From the NCBI GenBank assembly GCA_964460075.1, contig CAYWPC010000011.1, forward strand, positions 1 to 64,000: 64,000 nt of DNA, read 5' to 3'. Below the pieces are notes generated by a model. It was not told the origin of the DNA. It saw only the letters and a program-made list of their open reading frames with translations, and did not search any database. A program made the position numbers and the translations under genes. Shown piece by piece: positions 52,660 through 61,793 of the stretch (the first letter of the stretch is position 1; each line of letters begins with the position of its first letter). Source of the stretch: JAMBLL01 sp964460075 (GTDB taxonomy: Bacteria > Actinomycetota > Acidimicrobiia > Spongiisociales > UBA5794).

Positions 52660-52681
52660 GATACGTACAGTACTGCGTGTC
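52660..52681. promoter_or_regulatory. Motif shared with the acyl-CoA dehydrogenase promoter
   Basis: The segment starts GATACGTAC and ends TACTGCGTGTC. It equals the 38491-38507 motif with 5 inserted bases and touches the thiolase start codon, in the thiolase/paaN divergent region. Confidence 0.4.
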
Positions 52682-52754
52682 GGTGTGCACTCCCTCGCGG
52701 GATTGGGTGTCTCGGCGATGGGTACCGTGTACGCATCGAGAGTATGGGGGGACC

Positions 52755-54413
52755 ATGCCAGACTTTTTCGCAACACATAGAGACACGCTCGAGCGGGCGG
52801 TCGTAGCTATCAACGAGCGCCGATATTGGAGCGCGTATCCCGAGCATCCCAAGTCCTACGGTGATGAGGCCGCGGATGCGGGGAAGGAAGCATTCGAGCG
52901 ACTGCTCGGGAGGCCCTTCGACACCGACCAGGCGCACGACGGGTTTCTCGGCGTTGCCGAATCATCGCCGTTCGGCGTCGAGCTAGGCATCCGTTACCTG
53001 TCGACCGACGTCGAGACTGTGATCGCTGCCGCGTCCGATGCGATGACGGTCTGGGGCAAGGCACCGACTGATATTCGGGCCGGGGTGTGTATCGAAATCC
53101 TGGACAGGCTTGCAACGTCGACCTTCGAGATGGCGTACGCCGTGATGGCGACGACGGGTCAAAGCTTTCTCATGGCCTTCCAGGCCGGTGGCCCTCATGC
53201 TCTGGACCGTGGTCTCGAAGCGGTTGCCTACACACATGCCGAACAGAAGCGACTCCCAGACGCTGTGGTGTGGGAGAAACCGCAAGGCAGCAGGCCGCCT
53301 CTTCGGATCGACAAGCACTGGATCGTGCGTCCGCGCGGCATCGCGGTGACGATCGGCGTTTCGACGTTTCCGACGTGGAATGGCTACCCGGGGATCTTCG
53401 CGAGTCTTGCGGCAGGGAACCCCGTCATCGTCAAGCCGCACACCCACACTGTTCTCCCTCTCGCGTTGTTCGTGCGCATCGCGCGTGAGGTATTGGAGAG
53501 CGCGGGATTCGACCCGAATCTGGTGCAACTCCTTGTGGATACACCTGATCGACTCGTCGCGAAGGATCTGGTCATGCGACCGGAGATCGGGATCGTGGAT
53601 TACACCGGTGGAACCGAGTTCGGTGACTGGCTCGAAGCGAATGTGGCACACGCCGAGGTGTATACAGAGAAGGCGGGCGTCAACTCGGTCATCCTCGACT
53701 CAGCAACAGACCTGGCCAGCGTATTTCGCAACCTGTCGGTCTCGATGACGATGTATTCGGGCCAGATGTGTTCCGCACCCCAGAACATTTTCGTGCCGGA
53801 GACCGGTGTCCGGGTCGGGGACGAAATCGTGTCGTACGACGACGTTGTTGGTGGTTTCGTCGAAGCTCTCGGGGCTCTGATTGCTGACGACGCCAGGGCT
53901 GCCGCCATTCTCGGCGCTGTGAAGGGTGAGGCAACGCTCGATCGCATCGATGCTTCGGCTGGCATGGGAACGGTACTTTTGGCGTCACGGCGTGTGACGA
54001 ATGACAACTACCCGGATGCTGTCGTGCGATCGCCGAGCGTCGTCGAGGTCGACGTCGAATCCGACGCCTACGCCTGTGAGATGTTCGGTCCAGTGATCTT
54101 CGTCGTTGCGACCCGTTCAACCGAGGATTCAACGGCGAGAGCCGGGGCCGCCGCCGCTCGCAATGGTGCGATCACGTGGCTCGCGTACACCACGGACGAC
54201 GCGGTGATGGACAGCATCATCGATGCGGCGGTCGACGCCGGTGTTTCCGTCGCGTTCAATCTGACGGGGGGCCTCTTCGTCAACCAGTCGGCCGCCTTCT
54301 CCGACTTCCACGTGACGGGATCCAACCGAGCAGGGAATGCGTCGCTGACAGACCTTGCATTTGTAGCTCGCCGGTTCAGCGTCGTCGGTGTGCGGGTGGA
54401 GCAGCCCGCCTAA
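52755..54413 (+). CDS. paaN: Phenylacetic acid degradation-type aldehyde dehydrogenase PaaN
   Basis: The 552 residues belong to the PaaN group of aldehyde dehydrogenases. SGQMCSAPQ carries the catalytic Cys and YTEKAG the likely catalytic Glu. FPTWNGYPGIFASLAAGNPVIVKPH is the cofactor-binding region. It lacks the MaoC hydratase domain of PaaZ. In phenylacetate-type pathways such enzymes oxidise a ring-opened aldehyde, but no paaABCDE genes are in the window, so the actual substrate is uncertain. The ATG at 52755 follows a G-run site (GGGGGGACC). Confidence 0.9.
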   Translation: MPDFFATHRDTLERAVVAINERRYWSAYPEHPKSYGDEAADAGKEAFERLLGRPFDTDQAHDGFLGVAESSPFGVELGIRYLSTDVETVIAAASDAMTVWGKAPTDIRAGVCIEILDRLATSTFEMAYAVMATTGQSFLMAFQAGGPHALDRGLEAVAYTHAEQKRLPDAVVWEKPQGSRPPLRIDKHWIVRPRGIAVTIGVSTFPTWNGYPGIFASLAAGNPVIVKPHTHTVLPLALFVRIAREVLESAGFDPNLVQLLVDTPDRLVAKDLVMRPEIGIVDYTGGTEFGDWLEANVAHAEVYTEKAGVNSVILDSATDLASVFRNLSVSMTMYSGQMCSAPQNIFVPETGVRVGDEIVSYDDVVGGFVEALGALIADDARAAAILGAVKGEATLDRIDASAGMGTVLLASRRVTNDNYPDAVVRSPSVVEVDVESDAYACEMFGPVIFVVATRSTEDSTARAGAAAARNGAITWLAYTTDDAVMDSIIDAAVDAGVSVAFNLTGGLFVNQSAAFSDFHVTGSNRAGNASLTDLAFVARRFSVVGVRVEQPA

Positions 54414-54527
54414 ATCTGCACCGTCCGTGGCCTCGAAATCGCGAAAAACGGCAACTTGAGATGCACACGGCGGCGGATTCGTCTAACTTCGCACCATCGG
54501 GGGGTAGACGCTAGCAAGGCTTGGGCT

Positions 54528-56402
54528 ATGACAACGACGCTGGAACACGCAGGTTCGCCAGATCTGAGCGACGCGTTTCCGACCGTTGCTTGGAAGATCC
54601 GAGAGTGGGCGAGGACGACTCCTGACCGCGTTGCCATGCGCGACAAAGACTTCGGCATATGGCAGGAGTGCACGAGCGCGCAGCTTTGGGACGACGTGCT
54701 AACTGCCGCTCACGCGTTACTCGCACTCGGTGTCAAACCGGGAGACGTCACATCGATCCACTCCGAGGATCGCCCGGAATGGATCGTATTCGATTTCGCC
54801 TCTGTCGCTATCAGAGGCATATGCACAGGGATGTATCCCACGAACCCGACGTCCGAGGTGCAGTACTTGCTGAACGACTCGCGGTCGCAGATCCACTGCG
54901 CCGAGGACCAAGAGCAGATCGACAAGGTCATAGACCCGGGTCGGGCGGCGTTCCCCACGGTCCGAAAGATCGTCTATCTCGAGCCGCGCGGTGTGCGAAC
55001 GATGCAGGACGATCGTCTCATGTTCTGGGACGACTTCATGGAGCTAGGCAGGAAACATCGCGAGGCGAATCAGGGAGCGGTCGAACGATTGATGGCCGAG
55101 GTCGACGGTGATGAAGTTATGACGCTCATCTACACGTCGGGAACCACCGGGCCGCCCAAGGGGGCGATGCTCACGCATCGCAACGTCGAATTCGCGGTCG
55201 CCAACGTGTTGAACGATCCGAGCCGGTTCCGCGGCGGCAAGGGTGAGAACACCACAGACGAGAAGCTGACATATCTGCCACTGTGCCACGTTGCTGAGCG
55301 CCTGTTCTCGACGTGGTCGTTGGCGTACAACGGACCGATTCTGAATTTCGCAGAATCGATCGAGACGGTCCAGATCAACCTGAGAGAGGTACAGCCGACA
55401 ATCTTTTTCGCCGTTCCACGCATTTGGGAACGGATTCACGCAGGTGTTCTCATCAAGCTTCAGGACGCCACACTTCTCAAGCGGATGATTGCAGCGGTTG
55501 GTCTCAGGCTCGCTAATTACATCGGAACGAAGCGGGTCGAGAACAGCGGAGACTTCACTTTCACGGCACGTCTTGCCTACTGGATTGGGAATCCCATTTT
55601 TTTCCGGTCCCTCCGTGAACGGGTGGGCCTGCGCCACTGCCGTTACGCGTCGTCTGGTGCGGCACCGATCGCTCCTGAAGTCCTCGAGTTCTTTATGGGT
55701 CTCGGCATTCCCGTGTACGAGCTATACGGGATGACCGAGAACACTGCCGTTGCCACGACCAACTTTGATGGCCGCGTCAAACTTGGAACCGTCGGTGAGC
55801 CATACAGCACGATCGGCTTGCGCATCGACGAGGAGACGGGGGAGATTCAGACAAAGCACCCAGCCGTGTTCGCTGGATACTGGAACAAGCCAGAGGCGAC
55901 CGAAGAGACGTTCACTGAGGACGGGTGGTTGAAAACCGGCGACGTGGGTGTGTGGGTGGATGGCACGCACGTCAAGATCGTCGACAGGATCAAGCACATC
56001 ATCATCACATCGGGAGGCAAGAATATTTCACCTTCCGAGATCGAGAACAGTCTCAAGACCTCGCCGTATGTGAAGGAAGCAATGGTCATTGGTGACCGTC
56101 GAAAGTACCTCACAGCGCTCATCGGCATCGAGTACGACGTGGTCGGGAACTGGGCGCTGCGACGGTCCATTACCTATACAACGTATCGAGACCTCGCCGA
56201 GAAGGAGGAGGTCATCGAGTTGATGCAGGGGATTGTTGACCAGACGAACGAGAAGTTCGCGCGTGTGGAGCAGATCAAGAAGTTCAAGATGATTCCCAAG
56301 GAGCTTGATCACGAAGATGGTGAGCTCACTGCAACGCAGAAGCTCAAGCGCAGCGCAATGGAAGACATGTTCGGTGACCTCGTGGAGTCGATGTACTCGT
56401 GA
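54528..56402 (+). CDS. AMP-dependent acyl-CoA synthetase (long-chain/aromatic acid ligase type)
   Basis: The 624 residues show the adenylate-forming motifs YTSGTTGPPKGAMLTHRN, YGMTENTA, KTGDVG and ITSGGKNISPSEIEN. It activates a carboxylic acid to acyl-CoA. Its size and LPLCHVAERL segment match the FadD15/long-chain class. Its stop overlaps the livH start (GTGA), so the ligase and the ABC importer are made together, which suggests it activates the imported substrate. ATG 54528 has AAGG nearby. Confidence 0.92.
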   Translation: MTTTLEHAGSPDLSDAFPTVAWKIREWARTTPDRVAMRDKDFGIWQECTSAQLWDDVLTAAHALLALGVKPGDVTSIHSEDRPEWIVFDFASVAIRGICTGMYPTNPTSEVQYLLNDSRSQIHCAEDQEQIDKVIDPGRAAFPTVRKIVYLEPRGVRTMQDDRLMFWDDFMELGRKHREANQGAVERLMAEVDGDEVMTLIYTSGTTGPPKGAMLTHRNVEFAVANVLNDPSRFRGGKGENTTDEKLTYLPLCHVAERLFSTWSLAYNGPILNFAESIETVQINLREVQPTIFFAVPRIWERIHAGVLIKLQDATLLKRMIAAVGLRLANYIGTKRVENSGDFTFTARLAYWIGNPIFFRSLRERVGLRHCRYASSGAAPIAPEVLEFFMGLGIPVYELYGMTENTAVATTNFDGRVKLGTVGEPYSTIGLRIDEETGEIQTKHPAVFAGYWNKPEATEETFTEDGWLKTGDVGVWVDGTHVKIVDRIKHIIITSGGKNISPSEIENSLKTSPYVKEAMVIGDRRKYLTALIGIEYDVVGNWALRRSITYTTYRDLAEKEEVIELMQGIVDQTNEKFARVEQIKKFKMIPKELDHEDGELTATQKLKRSAMEDMFGDLVESMYS

Positions 56403-57376
56403 TTGGCCTCGTCATCTTCGCCCAGGCGGTTGGCCAGACACCCGTCGAGAAGCTCGTGAACGCGATCGGCTCAGGGATCGCGCTCGGCGCGATATACGCC
56501 CTGCTGTCCCTCGGGTTTGTGATCATTTTCAAGGCGACCCAGGTCGTCAACTTCGCTCAGGGGGCGATCGCAGCGCTCGGTGCGTACTTTGTGGTGTATT
56601 TCGCGACGGTTGTGAATGTTCCCGGCAGGTGGATCGAGGGTGTGTCGCCGTGGATCCAGTGGACGCTGTCTGCGATCGTTGCGATCGCTTTCACCGCACT
56701 CATCGGCATCATTCTCGAGCGCGTGACGATTCGACCCATGATCGGTCAGCCCCTCTTCGCTGTTGCCATCATCACTCTTGGTCTCGACCTCATCATTCGA
56801 GCGGTCACGAACGACTTCATGGACAACTCGATCAGAGGCCTCGGGGACCCATGGGGGGCCTCTCTGTACGAGGTTGGGCCGATTCGCATTGCCTATACCC
56901 AGATGATCACGGTTGGTGTGTTGATCGCGGTAGTCCTATTGCTCGTCGCGTTCTTCCGATCTCGAACGGGCATAGCGATGCAGGCGACCGCCTTCGATCA
57001 GGAAGCCGCAATGGCACAGGGCATCTCCGTGGGGAAGGTCTTCGCAATTGCGTGGGCGATAGGCGCCGTGCTTGCCGCGATCGGTGGCATCTTCTCCTCT
57101 GTGGCCCCTCGGGCCGCTGGAGTGAGCCCACTGACAGCGTTTGTCGCATTCCGTGCGTTCCCTGCCGTCATCATTGGTGGGCTCGACTCGATAACTGGAG
57201 CAATCTTCGGTGGCATGCTCATCGGACTCGCCGAAGTATTCGCTGGAACTTACCTCGGTTCGGTCTCATGGCTCGGTGTCGGATTCTCAGGCAACGTCCC
57301 GTGGATTCTCATGATGATCGTTCTTCTTGTGAGACCGTACGGATTGTTCGGGACTGAGGAGATTCGTCGAGTATGA
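56399..57376 (+). CDS. livH: Branched-chain amino acid-type ABC permease (LivH-like)
   Basis: The 325 residues have about eight helices and the LivH marks IGSGIALGAIYALLSLGFVIIFKATQVVNFAQGA and AFRAFPAVIIGGLDSITGAIFGG. It forms the membrane channel with LivM. The GTG at 56399 overlaps the upstream ligase stop. The family handles amino acids, urea, amides and also carboxylates, so the name does not fix the substrate. Confidence 0.92.
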   Translation: MIGLVIFAQAVGQTPVEKLVNAIGSGIALGAIYALLSLGFVIIFKATQVVNFAQGAIAALGAYFVVYFATVVNVPGRWIEGVSPWIQWTLSAIVAIAFTALIGIILERVTIRPMIGQPLFAVAIITLGLDLIIRAVTNDFMDNSIRGLGDPWGASLYEVGPIRIAYTQMITVGVLIAVVLLLVAFFRSRTGIAMQATAFDQEAAMAQGISVGKVFAIAWAIGAVLAAIGGIFSSVAPRAAGVSPLTAFVAFRAFPAVIIGGLDSITGAIFGGMLIGLAEVFAGTYLGSVSWLGVGFSGNVPWILMMIVLLVRPYGLFGTEEIRRV

Positions 57377-58647
57377 GAGGACGCCCCAATCTCTATACCC
57401 GGTACTCCTCAGAGATGGGGCTGTTCCCAACGACGACCAAGAAGGTCTCGATAACGCTGCTCGGCGTGATCGCCGTGCTGCTGCCACTCTCCGCATTGCC
57501 GTTCGCTGGATATCTGGCATCGAGCAGCTGGTTGATCCTCATCAACAAGGCACTGGTCTTCGCGATCGCTGCACTCGGCTTGAATCTTCTCTCTGGCGTT
57601 GCGGGGCAGATCTCTCTTGGGCACTCGTTCTTTATGGCGGTTGGCGCATACACGGCTGTTCTTCTCGGGTCGAGCCCTGGCAGTTCGACGTGGGGCCTCG
57701 GACTCCCGATGTGGATCTGGCTACCTGCCGCAGGCATCGTTGCTGCGTTGGTAGGCATCCTTGTTGCGCCGATGGGTGTCCGAGTGCGCGGGCTGTACCT
57801 GGCGTTCGCGACGTTGGGTCTCGTGTTTATCGGACTCTATCTTTGGCTCAACCTCAACAAGATCACAGGGACACCTGGTATCGGCCGCAGGTGGCCACCT
57901 CTCGAGTTTGCCCTGTGGCGGGGGATGGATCCGATCATCTCCTTTGCTTCCGACGGCCCGTTGTGGTGGTGGCTCCGACCGATCAACCTTCTTCCGTGGG
58001 TGCAACTCGATGAGCTCTCCAGTGAGGCCAAGACGTACTTCCTCGTCGGGATTCTCGTTGTGCTATTCGCTATCGTGTCGAAGAATCTGATGCGAACGAG
58101 GGTTGGAAGGTCCTGGGCCGCAATTCGTGACCGCGACATTGCAGCGGAGGTCATGGGTGTCAACGAGTACAAGGGGAAGGCGCAAGCTTTCGCGATCTCG
58201 TCGTTCTACGCAGGTGTTGGAGGTGCGTTGTTCGGGGCAGTTGTTGGTCAGTTGATCCCGGAGTCGTGGGACCTGCTGTTAGCTGTCGACTTCATCGCAA
58301 TCGTGCTCATCGGTGGTGCCGGCACCGTTGCGGGGACGCTCATGGGCACATTCTTCGTTGTTCTGATTCCACGTGTCGTTGAGAACGCGACGAACTTCCT
58401 CGCGGTTCAGGCCCAAGACGCCGGCCCGCTCGGATGGCTGGGCAACCTCGTGATACGTTCCTCGCCAGATGATGTGGTTGGGATTATCTCACTTCAGGCT
58501 GCGGGGCCTGGACTCAGTATTTTCCAGTTCAACGTGATGCTCTTCGGTGTGCTCATCATCGTGTTCCTGATTGCCGAACCGCTCGGCCTATACGGGATTT
58601 GGGTGAGGGTGAGAAACTACTGGAAGGGTTGGCCGTTCTCATATTGA
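57373..58647 (+). CDS. livM: Branched-chain amino acid-type ABC permease (LivM-like)
   Basis: The 424 residues have about ten helices. LGLNLLSGVAGQISLGHSFFMAVGAYTA and AIRDRDIAAEVMGVNEYKGKAQAFAISSFYAGVGGAL are the LivM signatures. It is longer than E. coli-type cores because of a periplasmic insert near residues 170-215. The ATG overlaps livH by 4 bases. Confidence 0.92.
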   Translation: MRGRPNLYTRYSSEMGLFPTTTKKVSITLLGVIAVLLPLSALPFAGYLASSSWLILINKALVFAIAALGLNLLSGVAGQISLGHSFFMAVGAYTAVLLGSSPGSSTWGLGLPMWIWLPAAGIVAALVGILVAPMGVRVRGLYLAFATLGLVFIGLYLWLNLNKITGTPGIGRRWPPLEFALWRGMDPIISFASDGPLWWWLRPINLLPWVQLDELSSEAKTYFLVGILVVLFAIVSKNLMRTRVGRSWAAIRDRDIAAEVMGVNEYKGKAQAFAISSFYAGVGGALFGAVVGQLIPESWDLLLAVDFIAIVLIGGAGTVAGTLMGTFFVVLIPRVVENATNFLAVQAQDAGPLGWLGNLVIRSSPDDVVGIISLQAAGPGLSIFQFNVMLFGVLIIVFLIAEPLGLYGIWVRVRNYWKGWPFSY

Positions 58648-58720
58648 TGTTTCAAAGGTCCATCCGGTGCCGCGGGGCGCTGGAGGTATACAAGGAAGAA
58701 AACGAGCAAGGAGGACATAG

Positions 58721-60133
58721 ATGAGAAAGCGTTTGAGCTTACTCGTCCTCGTGGTGGTGGTGATGCTTGTTGCCGCCGCGTGCAGCAGCAGCGCTGACGA
58801 GACGACCACGACCGCTGGGGCAACCGGCGGTGGCGAGACGACCACGACAAAGGCAGCTGCCCCGGCAGCGTCGTCGACAACGACGGTGGCACCGGTGAGC
58901 GATGTGGTCGCTACCGACGTCGGCGTCGACCCCGAGACGAAAGTGATCCGGATTGGTTCGCTGTCCGACCTCACTGGTGCGTTCGCTCCTCTCACGACGG
59001 ACATCACTGATGCCCAGGCCGTGTATTGGGACATCCTGAACGCCAACGGTGGTATCGATGGATGGACCGTGGAGTTCGTCATCGAGGACACCAACTACAA
59101 CGTTGAACAGCATCTTGAGAAGTACGAGAAGCTGCGTGACAACGTCGTGGCAATCAGCCTGTCGACGGGTTCGCCCACGACGGTTGCCGCACTGCCGAAG
59201 ATCAAGGAAGACGGCATGCTTGTCATACCGTTGAGCTGGTACTCGGGATGGGCAGTCCCCGAATTCGATGGAACGTTCCTGCTCGAACAGAACACGAACT
59301 ACTGCCTCGAAGCGATGAACGTACTCGACTTCATCAATGAGATGGGTGGAAAGACGATCGCTATCGCGACGTTCCCAGGCGACTACGGCGGCGACGCCTC
59401 GGCTGGCGTGTTCAAGGCTGCGGAGTTCTACGGCATGGAAGTCGTCTACGACGGCACGGCCAAGGTCATCCCAGGTCAGGACCAGACACCTGTTATTCAG
59501 GGGATCGTTGACTCGGGAGCCGACTGGACGTACATGACGACGAACCCGTCGATTGGCGCAGAGATCCTCGCCGGAGCAGTCCAGCTTGGATATCAGGGCT
59601 TCTTCACCGGTTCGGCACCGACGTACGACTTCAGGTTGCTGGACTCGCCAGCCGGTCCGCTGTATGACAAGCTGTTCTTCCAGTCTGCATACAACGTCGG
59701 TTGGGGTACAGATACGCCTGGAAACAACGAGATGATGGCTGCCTTGGCAGATGCGTTCCCGGATCGTCGTCCGAGTGATGCCTTCATCACGGGTTGGAAC
59801 GAAGCCAAGACGATGGCAAAGGTGCTCGAAGTCGCAATTGGGAACAAGGACCTGACAAGGGCAGGTTTGGTTTCTGCAGCGAACTCGATCGAGAGTGTCG
59901 ATTTCGGTGGCGCAGCTCCGAACCAGAGCTATGCAGGCACGGCGAACGACTACGTGTCACGTGAGACCGCGATCTTCAATCCCGATCTTGCAACGTACAC
60001 CGCGGCAGGCGGAGCTAACCAGACGGTGGCCCAGGCTGGCGCGACAACCGGTTCGTTACTTGAGAGGGACTTCAAGGTCGGCGCAGCAGCGGCTGCTTAC
60101 GACTTCAACGCACCCTGTTGGACAGCGGGCTAA
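58721..60133 (+). CDS. ABC transporter substrate-binding lipoprotein (Leu/Ile/Val-binding family)
   Basis: The 470 residues start with a lipoprotein signal (VAAAC, Cys about 21) and a Thr/Ala-rich tether to about residue 60. A type I periplasmic-binding fold follows (IRIGSLSDLTGAFAPL ... AQAVYWDILNANGGIDG). AGGAGGACATAG precedes ATG 58721. It sits between livM and livF, with a hairpin behind it, which often raises binding-protein output. The ligand is unknown. Confidence 0.93.
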   Translation: MRKRLSLLVLVVVVMLVAAACSSSADETTTTAGATGGGETTTTKAAAPAASSTTTVAPVSDVVATDVGVDPETKVIRIGSLSDLTGAFAPLTTDITDAQAVYWDILNANGGIDGWTVEFVIEDTNYNVEQHLEKYEKLRDNVVAISLSTGSPTTVAALPKIKEDGMLVIPLSWYSGWAVPEFDGTFLLEQNTNYCLEAMNVLDFINEMGGKTIAIATFPGDYGGDASAGVFKAAEFYGMEVVYDGTAKVIPGQDQTPVIQGIVDSGADWTYMTTNPSIGAEILAGAVQLGYQGFFTGSAPTYDFRLLDSPAGPLYDKLFFQSAYNVGWGTDTPGNNEMMAALADAFPDRRPSDAFITGWNEAKTMAKVLEVAIGNKDLTRAGLVSAANSIESVDFGGAAPNQSYAGTANDYVSRETAIFNPDLATYTAAGGANQTVAQAGATTGSLLERDFKVGAAAAAYDFNAPCWTAG

Positions 60134-60146
60134 AGAAGACAATCAT

Positions 60147-60174
60147 GTGGGGGTGCGGTTCGCCGCACCCCCAC
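60147..60174 (+). terminator. Strong hairpin between the binding-protein gene and livF
   Basis: GTGGGGGTGCGG-TTCG-CCGCACCCCCAC is a perfect 12-bp stem with a UUCG tetraloop, 13 bases past the stop. No U-tract. Inside an operon it probably stabilises the upstream mRNA or terminates part of transcription. Confidence 0.75.
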
Positions 60175-60202
60175 CCGATACCCCCTAGGGAACACATCTA
60201 CC

Positions 60203-60994
60203 ATGCTTGAGATTGCCAACTTGGAAGTCGTCTACAACGACGTCGTTCTGGTGCTGCGCGGCCTCTCCCTTGAGGTCCGCGATGGTCAGATCGTCGCCCT
60301 GCTCGGTGCGAACGGTGCAGGGAAGACGACGACGTTGCGCTCGATAACCGGCCTGTTGGATGTGCATGAAGGCGAAATCACCAAGGGAGTCGTATCCCAC
60401 AACGGTGAGCGGATCGACTCGAAGGATGCGTCGGCGATCGTCCGTGGCGGAATCGCCCAGGTCATGGAAGGCCGCAGAGTATTCGCCGAGATGACCGTTG
60501 ATGAGAATCTTCGCACGGGAGCGACGACGAACAAGAGCTCCTCGAGCATCAAGGCGAACTACGACAAGGTGATGGAGATGTTCCCGTTGCTTGGGAAACG
60601 TCGCAAGGACACTGCTGGGTATCTCTCAGGTGGAGAGCAGCAGATGCTTGCGATCGGTCGTGCAATGATGGCGAATCCGACGTTGCTCATCCTCGATGAG
60701 CCGTCTCTCGGTCTCGCTCCGATGCTGGTGGCCCAGATCAGAGACATCATTGTTGACATCAACAAGGCAGGCACAGATGTTCTGCTGATCGAGCAGAACG
60801 CCAACATGGCACTCTCGATCGCAGACTATGGCTACATCATGGAGACGGGCAAGGTCGTCATGGACGGGGATGCCAAGAAGCTTCTGGGTGACGAAGATGT
60901 CCAGGAGTTCTATCTCGGCATTCACGGTGGAGGCGAGCGTAAGTCCTTCAGAGATGTGAAGCACTACAAGCGTCGCAAGCGGTGGTTGTCGTGA
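60203..60994 (+). CDS. livF: Branched-chain amino acid-type ABC ATPase (LivF-like)
   Basis: The 263 residues have Walker A GANGAGKTTT, signature LSGGEQQML and Walker B LLILDEPSLGLAP. A basic C-terminal tail (KHYKRRKRW) exceeds the usual LivF end. It energises the importer with LivG. Its stop overlaps the livG GTG. Confidence 0.93.
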   Translation: MLEIANLEVVYNDVVLVLRGLSLEVRDGQIVALLGANGAGKTTTLRSITGLLDVHEGEITKGVVSHNGERIDSKDASAIVRGGIAQVMEGRRVFAEMTVDENLRTGATTNKSSSSIKANYDKVMEMFPLLGKRRKDTAGYLSGGEQQMLAIGRAMMANPTLLILDEPSLGLAPMLVAQIRDIIVDINKAGTDVLLIEQNANMALSIADYGYIMETGKVVMDGDAKKLLGDEDVQEFYLGIHGGGERKSFRDVKHYKRRKRWLS

Positions 60995-61767
60995 GCGATC
61001 ATCTTCTTGAGTTCACCAATGTCAGCCTTGCGTTCAAAGGTGTCAAGGCTCTCACCGATGTGAGCTTCACCGTTGACGAGGGTGAACTATTCGCGGTCAT
61101 CGGGCCGAACGGGGCAGGCAAGACCTCATCTTTCAATTGTCTCAACGGTGTCTACAAGCCGCAGGAGGGTGAGATTCTTTGGAAGGGCGAGTCCATTCTG
61201 GGATTGAGCCCAGACAAGGTAGCTCAGCTCGGCGTAGCGCGGACCTTTCAGAATATTGAGCTGTTCGCTCACATGACTGTCATCGAGAACATTGCTCTCG
61301 GGCGGCATGTCCGCACCGATGTTGGTTGGTGGCGCGGGGCGTTGTGGTGGGGCAGAGCCAAGCGTGAAGAGATCGACAACCGCGCAAAGGTGGAAGACAT
61401 CATCGACCTTCTCGAGATCGAAGCGTGGCGTTTTCACCCGGTCGGAATGTTGCCCTATGGTGTCCAGAAGCGGGTTGAGCTGGGACGTGCGCTCGCCATG
61501 GAGCCGGAACTGCTGCTTCTCGACGAGCCTGTTGCAGGTATGAACCTCGAGGAGACCGAGGACATGGCCCGGTTCATTCTCGACATTCGTGAGGAGCTCG
61601 GCATCGCCACGATCCTCGTGGAGCACGACATGGGCCTCGTTATGGATATCGCGGATCGTGTGATGGTGCTCGACTTCGGCGAGGTGATCGCCATTGGAAC
61701 GCCTGAGGCCGTCCAGCGAGACCCGAACGTGATTCGGGCGTATCTCGGTGAAGAACTCGACATGTAG
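60991..61767 (+). CDS. livG: Branched-chain amino acid-type ABC ATPase (LivG-like)
   Basis: The 258 residues show Walker A GPNGAGKTSS, LGVARTFQNIELF, signature region LPYGVQKRVELGRAL and Walker B LLLLDEPVAGMN. The signature reads PYGVQ instead of LSGGQ, as in many LivG proteins. GTG 60991 overlaps livF (GTGA) and is preferred to GTG 60982. Confidence 0.92.
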   Translation: MSDHLLEFTNVSLAFKGVKALTDVSFTVDEGELFAVIGPNGAGKTSSFNCLNGVYKPQEGEILWKGESILGLSPDKVAQLGVARTFQNIELFAHMTVIENIALGRHVRTDVGWWRGALWWGRAKREEIDNRAKVEDIIDLLEIEAWRFHPVGMLPYGVQKRVELGRALAMEPELLLLDEPVAGMNLEETEDMARFILDIREELGIATILVEHDMGLVMDIADRVMVLDFGEVIAIGTPEAVQRDPNVIRAYLGEELDM

Positions 61768-61793
61768 GGACGTCGTCGCGAGGTAGCCTTCGT

